From the NCBI RefSeq assembly GCF_000756375.1, contig NZ_JNFD01000036.1:1-64000 (forward strand): a stretch of DNA of 64,000 nucleotides, read 5' to 3'. A program made the translations under genes and the position numbers. Position 1 is the stretch's first letter, and the number at the start of each line of letters is the position of its first letter. Below the pieces are notes generated by a model. That model ran no database searches. It was not told the origin of the DNA and saw only the letters and a list, made by a program, of their open reading frames with translations. This DNA comes from Sphingopyxis sp. LC81 (GTDB taxonomy: Bacteria; Pseudomonadota; Alphaproteobacteria; Sphingomonadales; Sphingomonadaceae). Shown one piece after another: positions 25,976 to 34,333 of this stretch.

Positions 25976-27358
25976 ATGACGACTTTTAACGACTTTGGCC
26001 TGCACGCCGACATCAATCGCGCGCTTGCCGCCAAGGATTATACCCAGCCGACCCCGATCCAGACGCAGGCGATCCCGCCGCTGATGAAGGGCCGCGACCT
26101 GTGCGGTATCGCGCAGACGGGCACCGGCAAGACCGCCGGTTTCTCGCTGCCGTCGATCCATCATCTTTTGACCTATCCGCATCGCGCCAATCCGCGCAGC
26201 TGCCGCATGCTCGTCCTCGCGCCGACGCGCGAACTCGCCGCGCAGATCGCGCAGAGCTGCCGCGACTATGGCCGCTTTACCAAGCTCAGCGTCACGACCG
26301 TGTTCGGCGGCGTGCCGATCAACAAGCAGATCCGTGAGCTTTCGAGCGGTGTCGATATCCTCGTCGCGACCCCGGGCCGCCTGCTCGACCTGATCGACCA
26401 GCGCGCGCTGCGCCTCGATGATGTCGAAATCTTCGTCCTCGACGAAGCCGACCAGATGATGGACATGGGCTTCATCCACTCGCTGCGCCGCATCGCCAAG
26501 CTGCTGCCGTCGCGCCGCCAGAACCTCTTCTTCTCGGCGACGATGCCGAAGGAAATCGCGCACCTCGCCGAACAGTTCCTCGAAGATCCGGTGACCGTGT
26601 CGGTCACCCCGGCGGCGACCACGGTCGAAAAGATCAGCCAATATTCGACCTTCGTCGAACAGAAGGAAAAGCAGGCGCTGCTGCACTCGGTCATCGCCAG
26701 CGAGGATATCGACCGCGCGTTGATCTTCACCCGTACCAAGCATGGCGCCGACCGCGTCGTGCGCCACCTTGCGGGCGCGAATATCAAGGCGATGGCGATC
26801 CATGGCAACAAGAGCCAGTCGCAGCGCACCCACGCGCTGCAGGCGTTCCGCTCGGGCGACATCAAGCTGCTCGTCGCGACCGACATCGCCGCACGCGGCA
26901 TCGACGTGTCGGGCGTCAGCCACGTGATCAACTTCGAGATCCCGAACGTTCCCGAACAATATGTCCACCGCATCGGCCGCACCGCGCGCGCCGGCGCCGA
27001 GGGCAAGGCGATCAGCTTCATCGCGCCCGATGAGCGTCCGTACATGCGCGATATCGAGCGCGTGACGCGGAGCAAGTCCGAACCGATGCCGCTGCCCGAG
27101 AATTTCAACGAGCTGGTGCGCAACCTGCCGAAGCCGGCGCAGCCGCCGCGCGACACCGGCAGCCAGGGCCGCAACCCGCAGCGCCAGCGCGAAGACGCGC
27201 TCCGCGGCCGTGACGGTAACAAGCCGCGCGGCGATCGCGGTCCGCGCCGCGACGGTGCGCCCGCCGGCGAAGGCGCCGAAGGCCAGCGCAAGCGCCGTTT
27301 CCGCCCGCGCAACAAGAGCGTCGGCGCACACAAGGGCGCGGTGAAGCGCGTCGGTTGA
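25976..27358 (+). CDS. DEAD-box RNA helicase, RhlE-like
   Basis: 460 residues from the ATG at 25976. All helicase motifs are present in order: the Q motif (YTQPTPIQTQAIP), AQTGTGKT (I), PTRELA (Ia), TPGR (Ib), DEAD (II, in LDEADQMMDMGF), SAT (III), then ALIFTRTK (IV), ATDIAARGIDV (V) and HRIGRTARAG (VI). The tail from about residue 375 is basic, Arg/Gly/Pro-rich and probably binds RNA. RhlE-type enzymes act in ribosome assembly and RNA decay. The hairpin-rich leader suggests post-transcriptional, perhaps cold-responsive, control. Confidence 0.92.
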   Translation: MTTFNDFGLHADINRALAAKDYTQPTPIQTQAIPPLMKGRDLCGIAQTGTGKTAGFSLPSIHHLLTYPHRANPRSCRMLVLAPTRELAAQIAQSCRDYGRFTKLSVTTVFGGVPINKQIRELSSGVDILVATPGRLLDLIDQRALRLDDVEIFVLDEADQMMDMGFIHSLRRIAKLLPSRRQNLFFSATMPKEIAHLAEQFLEDPVTVSVTPAATTVEKISQYSTFVEQKEKQALLHSVIASEDIDRALIFTRTKHGADRVVRHLAGANIKAMAIHGNKSQSQRTHALQAFRSGDIKLLVATDIAARGIDVSGVSHVINFEIPNVPEQYVHRIGRTARAGAEGKAISFIAPDERPYMRDIERVTRSKSEPMPLPENFNELVRNLPKPAQPPRDTGSQGRNPQRQREDALRGRDGNKPRGDRGPRRDGAPAGEGAEGQRKRRFRPRNKSVGAHKGAVKRVG

Positions 27359-27382
27359 CGCGCGCTACCCGTCCGCTAGACC
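27355..27382 (+). promoter_or_regulatory. Candidate promoter of MHS transporter gene
   Basis: TTGACG (27355-27360), overlapping the helicase stop codon, a 16-base spacer and TAGACC (27377-27382). Transcription would begin around 27389, inside the hairpin described next. Confidence 0.4.
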
Positions 27383-27411
27383 CTTCGCCCACAAGATAAT
27401 GGGCGAAGGGG
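27381..27411 (+). promoter_or_regulatory. Perfect 11-bp hairpin covering the transporter ribosome-binding site
   Basis: CCCTTCGCCCA (27381-27391) pairs with TGGGCGAAGGG (27400-27410) over the loop CAAGATAA. The ribosome-binding site GAAGGGG (27405-27411), 6 bases before the ATG at 27418, lies in the 3' arm. Without a T tract it is a poor terminator. Confidence 0.6.
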
Positions 27412-27417
27412 TAGCGG

Positions 27418-29085
27418 ATGACGAACGGTGACGGCGCGACGGCACTCGAAACCCGCCAAAGCGAACGCAAGGTCATCCTGGCCTCGTCGCTCGGCACGGT
27501 GTTCGAATGGTATGATTTCTACCTCTACGGCCTGCTCGCGACGATCATTTCGGCGCAATTCTTTTCGGGCGTCAACGAAACCACCGGCTTCATCTTCGCG
27601 CTCGGCGCCTTTGCCGCGGGCTTTGCGGTAAGGCCGTTCGGCGCGCTTGTGTTCGGGCGCATCGGCGATCTCGTCGGGCGCAAGAACACCTTCCTCGTCA
27701 CCATGGGCCTGATGGGTCTCTCGACCTTCCTTGTCGGCGTGCTGCCCAGCTATGCGTCGATCGGCGTCGCGGCGCCGATCCTCCTCGTGCTGCTGCGCCT
27801 CGTCCAAGGGCTCGCGCTTGGCGGCGAATATGGCGGCGCCGCGACTTATGTTGCCGAACATGCACCCGAGGGCAAACGAGGCCTCTTCACCAGCTTCATC
27901 CAGACCACGGCGACGCTTGGGCTGTTCGCGGCACTCGGCGTCGTCATCGTCATCCGCTCGGTCATGGGTGAGGCGGCGTTCGCCGACTGGGGCTGGCGCA
28001 TCCCCTTCCTCATTTCGGTGATCCTGCTCGGCGTGTCGCTGTGGATTCGCCTCCAGCTCGAGGAAAGCCCGGTCTTCAAGCAGATGAAGGAGGAGGGCAC
28101 GACGTCGAAAGCCCCGCTCACCGAAGCCTTCGGCCGCTGGGAAAACCTCAAATGGGTGATCGTTGCGTTGTTCGGCGCGGTCGCGGGGCAGGCGGTCGTC
28201 TGGTATTCGGGGCAATTCTACGCGCTCTTCTTCCTCGAAAAGACGCTGAAGGTCGACGGCGCGACCGCGAATATATTGATCGCCATCGCGCTCGCGCTGG
28301 GCACGCCTTTCTTCATCTTCTTCGGCTGGCTCAGCGACAAGGTCGGGCGCAAGCCGATCATCCTCGCGGGCTGCGCGCTCGCCGCAATCACCTATTTCCC
28401 GGCGTTCCAGATGCTGACAGCCGCCGCGAACCCCGCGATGGCGAAGGCTCAGCAGAACGCCGCGGTGATCATGGCGGCCGATCCCGGCGCCTGCTCGTTT
28501 CAGTTCGATCCGATCGGGCGCAACAAGTTCGAAGGCAGCGGCTGCGACATCATCAAGTCGACGCTGGCAAAGTCGGGCGCGAACTACACGGCTTTCACGC
28601 GCGAGCGCATGACGGGCGAGCCCGCGCGCGTGCGCATCGGCTCGCGCGTCCTCGCCGCGCCCGATCCGTGGCGCATCGCCGAGGAGGACCGCGCAGGCGC
28701 GATCGCGACCTTCCGTTCGGACCTCGAACGCGCGCTGACCGACGCGGGCTATCCGGCAAAGGCCGACCCGGCGGCGATCAACAAGCCGCTCGTCGTCGCG
28801 ATCCTCTTCTACCTCGTGCTGCTCGTGACGATGGTCTACGGCCCGATCGCGGCGCTGCTCGTCGAACTCTTCCCCAGCCGCATTCGCTACACGGCGATGT
28901 CGCTGCCCTATCATATCGGCAACGGCTGGTTCGGCGGTTTCCTGCCGACGACGGCGTTCGCGATGGTCGCGGCGACGGGCAATATCTATTACGGCCTGTG
29001 GTATCCCGTGATCGTCGCGGTGATCACATTGGTCGTCGGGTTGCTGTTCCTGCCCGAAACCTTCCGGCGCAAGATTCACGAATAG
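27418..29085 (+). CDS. MFS transporter, metabolite:H+ symporter (MHS) family
   Basis: 555 residues, longer than the usual about 430. The 12-helix core is that of the alpha-ketoglutarate/proline permease group: 'LGTVFEWYDFYLYG' in helix 1, 'GRIGDLVGRK' in loop 2-3, 'LVQGLALGGEYGGAA' in helix 4, 'DKVGRKP' in loop 8-9. The extra length is a hydrophilic insertion of about 115 residues between helices 9 and 10 (about residues 340-455) on the periplasmic side, with two cysteines that could form a disulphide. The substrate is probably a carboxylate or osmolyte. It lies 59 bp after the helicase gene. Confidence 0.87.
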   Translation: MTNGDGATALETRQSERKVILASSLGTVFEWYDFYLYGLLATIISAQFFSGVNETTGFIFALGAFAAGFAVRPFGALVFGRIGDLVGRKNTFLVTMGLMGLSTFLVGVLPSYASIGVAAPILLVLLRLVQGLALGGEYGGAATYVAEHAPEGKRGLFTSFIQTTATLGLFAALGVVIVIRSVMGEAAFADWGWRIPFLISVILLGVSLWIRLQLEESPVFKQMKEEGTTSKAPLTEAFGRWENLKWVIVALFGAVAGQAVVWYSGQFYALFFLEKTLKVDGATANILIAIALALGTPFFIFFGWLSDKVGRKPIILAGCALAAITYFPAFQMLTAAANPAMAKAQQNAAVIMAADPGACSFQFDPIGRNKFEGSGCDIIKSTLAKSGANYTAFTRERMTGEPARVRIGSRVLAAPDPWRIAEEDRAGAIATFRSDLERALTDAGYPAKADPAAINKPLVVAILFYLVLLVTMVYGPIAALLVELFPSRIRYTAMSLPYHIGNGWFGGFLPTTAFAMVAATGNIYYGLWYPVIVAVITLVVGLLFLPETFRRKIHE

Positions 29086-29125
29086 GTTCGATCTTCCCTC
29101 TCTCTTTCAGACGGCAGGCTGCGCA

Positions 29126-29153
29126 TTGACCTCACGCCCTCAAACGCTAGGGT
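29126..29153 (+). promoter_or_regulatory. Promoter of alpha/beta hydrolase gene
   Basis: TTGACC (29126-29131), 16-base spacer, TAGGGT (29148-29153), about 23 bp before the ATG of the hydrolase. The -10 has the same TAGGGT form as the pyrH promoter. Confidence 0.5.
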
Positions 29154-29175
29154 CGCCGCGAGCCTTGAGGGGGGC

Positions 29176-30213
29176 ATGATGATCGACGAAGACGATTCCG
29201 ACCCGCCGCCACCGCGGCGCCCGTTCTTCCGGCGCAAGCGGGTGCTGATCCCGCTCGCGCTGATACTCGCGATCGTCGTCGGCTTCCTCCTGCTCCTGAC
29301 TCCCGACACCGACCGCGACGCGATGATCGCCAAATATGGCGGGCCGAACGCCACCTTCGTCGCGGGGCCGGCGGGGCAGCGCATCCACTATCGCGATCAG
29401 GGCAATCGCGAGGGACCTGCGATCATCCTGGTCCATGGCTCGAACGCGAGCCTTCATACGTGGGAACCGCTGGTGAAAAGGCTCGGCGCCACTTACCGGA
29501 TCGTCACGCTCGACCTGCCGGGACACGGGCTCACCGGCGCGACCCCCGACACCGATTATTCGGCCGAGGGTATGATGGATGCCATCGACGTCGTCGCGGC
29601 GAAGCTCGGGCTCGATCATTTCATCCTCGGCGGCAATTCGATGGGCGGCTGGGTCAGCTGGCGCTACGCGCTCGCGCAGCCCGCGCGTGTCGATGCGCTG
29701 TTGCTGATCGACGCCTCCGGCATGCCGCTGCGACCGGGCGAGAAACGGCCCGAATCGAACGTCGGTTTCCGCGTCCTCGAATATCCCTTCGGCCGTTGGC
29801 TGGCGACGCGCATCACGCCGCGGATGCTCGTCGAACAATCGCTGCGCGGGTCGGTCGAGAAGCAGGAGATCGTCGATGAGGCGATGATCGACCGCTATTG
29901 GGAATTGTTGCACTTCCCCGGCAATCGCGAAGCCACGGTGCTGCGCGCGCGGATGGACCGCGAGCCCGCGATGGCGGCGCGCGTGGGCGAGATCAAGGCG
30001 CCGACGCTGATCCTGTTCGGCGACAAGGACCGGCTGATCAACCCGAGCGCCGCGAAGACCTTCAACGAACGCATTGCGGGGTCCGAGGTCGTGATGCTGC
30101 CGGGTATCGGCCATCTGCCGATGGAGGAGGCGCCCGATGCGACCGCGGAGGCGATCGCCGATTTCCTCAAGCGGCGGCTCGTACCATCTCCGGCTGATCC
30201 AGAAACGCGCTGA
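29176..30213 (+). CDS. Membrane-anchored alpha/beta hydrolase
   Basis: 345 residues (a second ATG directly follows the first). The N-terminus is acidic and proline-rich, then basic (RRPFFRRKRV), with one anchor helix at about 24-42. The hydrolase domain follows: oxyanion region 'LVHGSNASLHTW', nucleophile elbow 'GGNSMGG', acid 'FGDKDRLINP' and base 'GIGHLPMEEAP'. The catalytic Ser-Asp-His set is complete. The substrate is unknown. The 3' end overlaps the convergent PhaZ-like gene by 47 bp. Confidence 0.88.
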   Translation: MMIDEDDSDPPPPRRPFFRRKRVLIPLALILAIVVGFLLLLTPDTDRDAMIAKYGGPNATFVAGPAGQRIHYRDQGNREGPAIILVHGSNASLHTWEPLVKRLGATYRIVTLDLPGHGLTGATPDTDYSAEGMMDAIDVVAAKLGLDHFILGGNSMGGWVSWRYALAQPARVDALLLIDASGMPLRPGEKRPESNVGFRVLEYPFGRWLATRITPRMLVEQSLRGSVEKQEIVDEAMIDRYWELLHFPGNREATVLRARMDREPAMAARVGEIKAPTLILFGDKDRLINPSAAKTFNERIAGSEVVMLPGIGHLPMEEAPDATAEAIADFLKRRLVPSPADPETR

Positions 30214-30919
30214 TCCGCCCCGCGATGGCTGCGGCATGGGTGAAGGGGAAGAGGTGCGATCCCGGCACTATTTCCAGCACCGCGCCATCGATCCGTTCGG
30301 CGAGCATCTCACCATAGCAGGCGGGCACCACGCCATCCTGCTCACCCATCAAGACCAGCGTCGGAAGCTCTTTCAGTCCCGACAGGAAAGCCACACTGCT
30401 CCAGCCGATCATCGCAGCACTCTGGTAAGCGAGGCCGAGCGGTGTGGCGGTCTGAATCCGTAGCCCGCTCGCCAGCATGTCGTCGTCGAGCATCGCCGCC
30501 CATCCGATCCCCGGCGCGCCCATGACCGGCGTCGTCGCCATCAGCACCATATGACGCACGCGCCCCGGAAACTGGATCGCGATCTGCTGCGCCAGCGCGC
30601 CGCCCCAGCTGAACCCGGCGACGTCGATCATCTTGTGGCCAAGGCGGTCGGCGATCTCCATCACCACCGCCGCGATCGTCGGCGCGCCATAGGGCAACAG
30701 CGCGTCGGGCGAGCCGCCGACGCCGGGCATGTCGAGCGTCCAGACCTCGCGGCCGTGGATCTGCGCGAGCAGCGGCGCCGCGGCCGCCAGATCGGCGCCG
30801 ATGCCGTTCAGGAATAACAGGGGCGTGCCGGGCGCGCCCTCGCGCCAGCGCGCGACGCGCAGGCTCAGGCCGTAAACATGCTCGCTGCTGATGGCCGGGC
30901 GGCCGCTGATCCTGCTCAT
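30167..30919 (-). CDS. Alpha/beta hydrolase, PhaZ-like (PHA depolymerase family)
   Basis: 250 residues from the ATG at 30919. It closely follows the pattern of intracellular medium-chain poly(3-hydroxyalkanoate) depolymerases: 'LFLNGIGADLAAAAPLL' for the oxyanion region, 'WTLDMPGVGGSPDALLPYG', nucleophile 'GFSWGGALAQQIAIQFP', acid 'GEQDGVVP' and base 'PGSHLFPFT'. That family mobilises stored polyester. No phaC or phasin gene is in the window, so the substrate remains an inference. Confidence 0.82.
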   Translation of the reverse strand: MSRISGRPAISSEHVYGLSLRVARWREGAPGTPLLFLNGIGADLAAAAPLLAQIHGREVWTLDMPGVGGSPDALLPYGAPTIAAVVMEIADRLGHKMIDVAGFSWGGALAQQIAIQFPGRVRHMVLMATTPVMGAPGIGWAAMLDDDMLASGLRIQTATPLGLAYQSAAMIGWSSVAFLSGLKELPTLVLMGEQDGVVPACYGEMLAERIDGAVLEIVPGSHLFPFTHAAAIAGRISAFLDQPEMVRAAA

Positions 30920-30965
30920 GGCCGGTGCCTTCGCATATCTGGGTGACCGGCGAAAGACCGCTGAT

Positions 30966-31205
30966 CTACTCCGCCTGCCGCGCGGCCGCTGCGGCCTGCT
31001 CGAAGCGTAGGCAATCGAAAATCTTCGCGCCCGCGAGGAACACCGAACCGGTGCAGGCGAGCAGCAACAGCTTGCCGCCAACTCCCGGATATTCGTGCAG
31101 ATAGGCGGCGCCGCGCGCCATCGCCCCGACCGCGAGGGCATAGATGATGAGGCACGCTTCGAAGCGCGTCTTGATGACGAACAGGCGTCCGATTTTTTTC
31201 AGCAT
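30966..31205 (-). CDS. Small two-helix membrane protein
   Basis: 79 residues from the ATG at 31205 (a GTG one codon earlier is possible). There are two hydrophobic segments at about 14-34 and 44-63. The start is basic (MLKKIGRLFVIKTRFE) and the C-terminus is Ala/Gln-rich. I recognise no named family, and the conserved basic start followed by 'ACLIIYALAVGAMARG' gives no function. It lies 46 bp upstream of the PhaZ-like gene on the same strand and could be co-transcribed with it. Confidence 0.7.
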   Translation of the reverse strand: MLKKIGRLFVIKTRFEACLIIYALAVGAMARGAAYLHEYPGVGGKLLLLACTGSVFLAGAKIFDCLRFEQAAAAARQAE

Positions 31206-31337
31206 CACCCTAGCCTAAGCAAGCGCCGTGCCACCGGCGCAAATGCGGGATTCGGCGCGCCGGGCTTATGGTAAACTGTAAGTTAATCCGACAGGCAGGA
31301 ACAAGCCATCAGGCCATCCGTTCGGCGAAAAGACGGT

Positions 31338-32288
31338 TCAATTCGTCTCGCGAACGCGCGCCGGCGCGCCCAGCGGGCACTCCAGCGCGGCGCGGTCCCA
31401 GCCCGCGTTATCGGCCGCCGCGCCATAGCTGCGCTCGAGGAAATGGAGCAGCAGCGCATCGGGTGACGCCGCCGTTCGCACGGCGTCATAGGGCAGGATA
31501 TATTCGCCCATGCCCGTATCGAAGCGCGCCGCAGCGGGCATCGGATGGTCCCGGAACCCGGCCGGCTCGGGATAGGCGTAGGAGTAAAAGGCAGGCTCGG
31601 GAAAAGCGTCGCCGCCCGGCCAGAAACCCGCGCTGCTGACTTCGTGCGAATAGGCTTCGCGCGTCACCGGGTCAGGCAGCCCGGGTACGCCGCCGGAGTG
31701 CGGAGGCGCCGCGCGGCCCGAAAAGCGCGTGACGGCCAGGTCGAAGCTGCCCCAGAAGAAATGCACCGGGCTCGCCTTGCCGAGAAACCCGCTGCGGAAC
31801 AGTTTGAAGACGCGGTCGACCTGCATCAGCGCGCGCCAGAAACGATGCGCGGCGTCGGCGTCATAGCTTTTGTGGCTCTCGTCGCGCGCGAACGGGATCG
31901 GATCGGGCACCTCGTTCGGCACGCCATGGATGCGCACCGCGATGCCGAGATCGGCGAGCAGCCCGAGCAGTCGGTCGTGAAAATCGGCGACGCTGCGCGG
32001 TTCGAGCACTAGCTCGCGTTCCTGCCCCCGACTTGTCCGGCAAATTAGGCGGTGGACGATGAAGTCGAATTCGATCTCCAGCAATTCATGCCCGACCGGG
32101 ATCGGCGAGGTGGTGAGGCCGCGCGCACTGACATAGAGCGGCACCTGCCAGCCATGGTTGAGCCAGGGTGTCAGCGACAGGCGGATCTTGCCGACGATCT
32201 GCGTCCACAGCTGCAGCGTGATCGCGGTATCGCGCCAGTCGCCCCAGCGCAGTTCGGGCCAGATCGCGGATTGCTCGGTCGGTGACAT
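31338..32288 (-). CDS. DUF5996 family protein
   Basis: 316 residues, soluble. It begins with 'WPELRWGDWRDTAITLQLWTQIVGKIRL' and contains 'FDFIVHRLICRTSRG', 'HGVPNEVPDPIPFARDESHKSYD' and the aromatic 'FFWGSFDLAVTRFSGR' stretch, the recognisable pattern of DUF5996 proteins. The family function is unknown. It is a single gene, 123 bp downstream of the arginine-catabolic operon on the same strand, and ends before a short spacer to the small membrane protein gene. Confidence 0.85.
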   Translation of the reverse strand: MSPTEQSAIWPELRWGDWRDTAITLQLWTQIVGKIRLSLTPWLNHGWQVPLYVSARGLTTSPIPVGHELLEIEFDFIVHRLICRTSRGQERELVLEPRSVADFHDRLLGLLADLGIAVRIHGVPNEVPDPIPFARDESHKSYDADAAHRFWRALMQVDRVFKLFRSGFLGKASPVHFFWGSFDLAVTRFSGRAAPPHSGGVPGLPDPVTREAYSHEVSSAGFWPGGDAFPEPAFYSYAYPEPAGFRDHPMPAAARFDTGMGEYILPYDAVRTAASPDALLLHFLERSYGAAADNAGWDRAALECPLGAPARVRETN

Positions 32289-32411
32289 CGCGGCTTTCCT
32301 TCGACAAATATCGTGCGCCGCCCCCGCCTGAAGTGTAGCCGTTTCTGTGTCTAAGAATAGCGCGGAATCGGTCCGGCCCGCGGCGTCAGCTCGCCATTTG
32401 CGCGACCGCCG

Positions 32412-33083
32412 CTAGTTCACCCGCGCAAACCAGATCACGTGCCGCGGGCCTTTGCCGTTGCTGCGCGCGCGAACGCCGACCTCTTCGACCTGAAAGCCCG
32501 CCGCCGTCAACCGGCGGGTGAAGCGGGCGTCGGGGGCGGCGGACCATATCGCCAAAATGCCGCCGGGGCGCAGCGCCGCCTTGGCCGTGGCAAGCCCCGC
32601 CGCCGAATAGAGACCCTCGTTAGCATCGCGCGTCAGGCCGTCGGGGCCATTATCGACGTCGAGCAGGATCGCATCATAGCGGCGCGTCGCCGCACCGATC
32701 GCCTTCGACACGTCGCCGAGGATCAGCTCGACCCGTGGATCGTCGAGACAGCCTGCCGCCAGCTCGGCCATCGGGCCGCGCGCCCACTCGATGATGCCCG
32801 GCACCAGTTCGGCCACCGCAATTTTCGCGTCGGGGCCGAGCGTCGCCAGCGCGGCGCGCAGCGTGAACCCCATGCCATAGCCGCCGATCAGCAGGCTGGC
32901 GGCCTTCGGGCTGCGCAGCCGGTCGCAGGTCATCGTCGCCAGCGCTTCTTCGGAGCCGCTCATCCGGCTGCTCATCAATTCGTTGCGATCGATCGCGATG
33001 ATGAAATCGTCGCCGCGCCGGTACAGCCGCAGCTCGTCGCCGCCCGGGACTTCGGCGGTGCCGATCAGCTCGCGTATCTTCAA
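32412..33083 (-). CDS. Spermidine synthase-like SAM-binding protein
   Basis: 223 residues, shorter than true spermidine synthases because the N-terminal beta domain is reduced. The SAM-type Rossmann part is clear: 'ASLLIGGYGMGFTLRAAL' for the glycine loop, 'AVAELVPGIIEWAR' for the acidic second strand, and 'YDAILLDVDNGPDGLT' where the aminopropyltransferase catalytic aspartate lies. It is fused to astB by an ATGA overlap of 4 bp and is the last gene of the AST operon. Because arginine catabolism and polyamine synthesis meet at arginine, the link is plausible, but the reaction is unproven. Confidence 0.78.
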   Translation of the reverse strand: MKIRELIGTAEVPGGDELRLYRRGDDFIIAIDRNELMSSRMSGSEEALATMTCDRLRSPKAASLLIGGYGMGFTLRAALATLGPDAKIAVAELVPGIIEWARGPMAELAAGCLDDPRVELILGDVSKAIGAATRRYDAILLDVDNGPDGLTRDANEGLYSAAGLATAKAALRPGGILAIWSAAPDARFTRRLTAAGFQVEEVGVRARSNGKGPRHVIWFARVN

Positions 33084-34330
33084 CCGAGCTCGCCAAGGTC
33101 GAGCGTTTCGAGCAGCGTGGCGCGCGCCTTGCGCACGTCGCTCGCCAGCGCCGCCGACGCGAGGTCGCCGGGCGCGATCGCCTCGGGCCAGTGCGCTGCG
33201 ACGACGCCGGCAATCCGGTCGAGCTTCGCCTCATCGGCGATGAAGCGCGGATCGACCGTCGCCGGATCGGCAACGACGCGCAGGCGGAGGCAGGCCGGGC
33301 CGCCGCCGTTCGCCATCGACTGGCGGACGTTGACGGGCAGCAGGCGGCGGATCGGGCCGTTGCCCGCGACATGCGCCTCCAGCCACTTCCACACCGCGGG
33401 TGTGGCCTGTGCCTCGGTCGGCAGCACCAGTCCCATGCCGCCGCCGTCGGGCAGGCTGACCAGCTGGGCGTTAAACAGATAGGATTTGATCGCGTCGGGC
33501 AGGCTCACCGCGCTCGCGGGCACCTCGACAATCTCGACCGCGGGGAAGGCGGCGCGAATCTCGGCATGCGCCGCCTCGCGGTCCTCGAACGCGGTTTCGT
33601 GGGTAAACAGCACATGCTCGTTCGCGACCGCGACGACGTCATTGTGGAACGCGCCGCCCTGGATCGCGGTGTCCGACTGCCGAATGAACAGCGTCCGCGC
33701 CGGATCGAGTCGGTGGTTGCGCGCGATCGCCTTCGACGCATCGAGATGCTGGCGCGCCGGGAAACGGCCGCCGCCGACGCCATAGACGAAGATCTCGACG
33801 CCAGCTGAGTCATGCCCGCTGCACAGCCGCATATGGTTCGCCGCGCCCTCGTCGCCGAACGGGGCGGGGACCGGCGCATGCACCGCAAAGGCCGGATCGG
33901 CGAACGCAAGACGAAGCTGCGCCAGCGTTCCCGGCCATTCGTGGCTGCGATGCGGCATGGTGACGAGGTTCGCGACGGTCAGATGGCATTTGCCATCGGC
34001 GCTGTCGGGGGCGGGGGAGACGGTCGCGGCGTTCGCGGCCCACATCGACGACGCCGACCATGCCTGCGCACGCAAATGCCCCTCGGCGTCCTCCGGCGTC
34101 GTGCCGAGCGTCGCCAGCCACGGCGCGTCGGGGCGGTCGAGCGGGGTGAAGAAGCCCTGCGGCAGCCCGAGCGTCAGGTTATGGCGCATCTTCTCGATGC
34201 CCTGCAGCGCCGCGGCGCGCGGCTGCGACACGTCGCCGGCGTTGCTTGCCGACGCGATGTTACCGCGGCTGAGCCCTGCGTAATTGTGGCTCGGGCCGAT
34301 GATCCCGTCGAAATTGATTTCCGTGAGCAT
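33080..34330 (-). CDS. astB: N-succinylarginine dihydrolase
   Basis: 416 residues. 'EINFDGIIGPSHNYAGLSRGNIAS' at the N-terminus and 'QPRAAALQGIEKMRHNLTLGLPQGF' are diagnostic of AstB. The active-site Cys region comes near the C-terminus in 'SMANGGGPACLRLRV', with His in 'AFHNDVVAVAN'. It hydrolyses succinylarginine to succinylornithine, CO2 and ammonia, step two of the arginine succinyltransferase pathway. It starts 3 bases after astA and overlaps the next gene by 4 bp. Confidence 0.95.
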   Translation of the reverse strand: MLTEINFDGIIGPSHNYAGLSRGNIASASNAGDVSQPRAAALQGIEKMRHNLTLGLPQGFFTPLDRPDAPWLATLGTTPEDAEGHLRAQAWSASSMWAANAATVSPAPDSADGKCHLTVANLVTMPHRSHEWPGTLAQLRLAFADPAFAVHAPVPAPFGDEGAANHMRLCSGHDSAGVEIFVYGVGGGRFPARQHLDASKAIARNHRLDPARTLFIRQSDTAIQGGAFHNDVVAVANEHVLFTHETAFEDREAAHAEIRAAFPAVEIVEVPASAVSLPDAIKSYLFNAQLVSLPDGGGMGLVLPTEAQATPAVWKWLEAHVAGNGPIRRLLPVNVRQSMANGGGPACLRLRVVADPATVDPRFIADEAKLDRIAGVVAAHWPEAIAPGDLASAALASDVRKARATLLETLDLGELG

Positions 34331-34333
34331 CGT

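Noticed and set aside
31273..31287. TTAA-N7-TTTA (minus strand), resembling a CtrA site upstream of the small two-helix protein
   Set aside because: The second half-site departs from the TTAA consensus and only one copy is present; the match is no better than chance in an AT-richer spacer.
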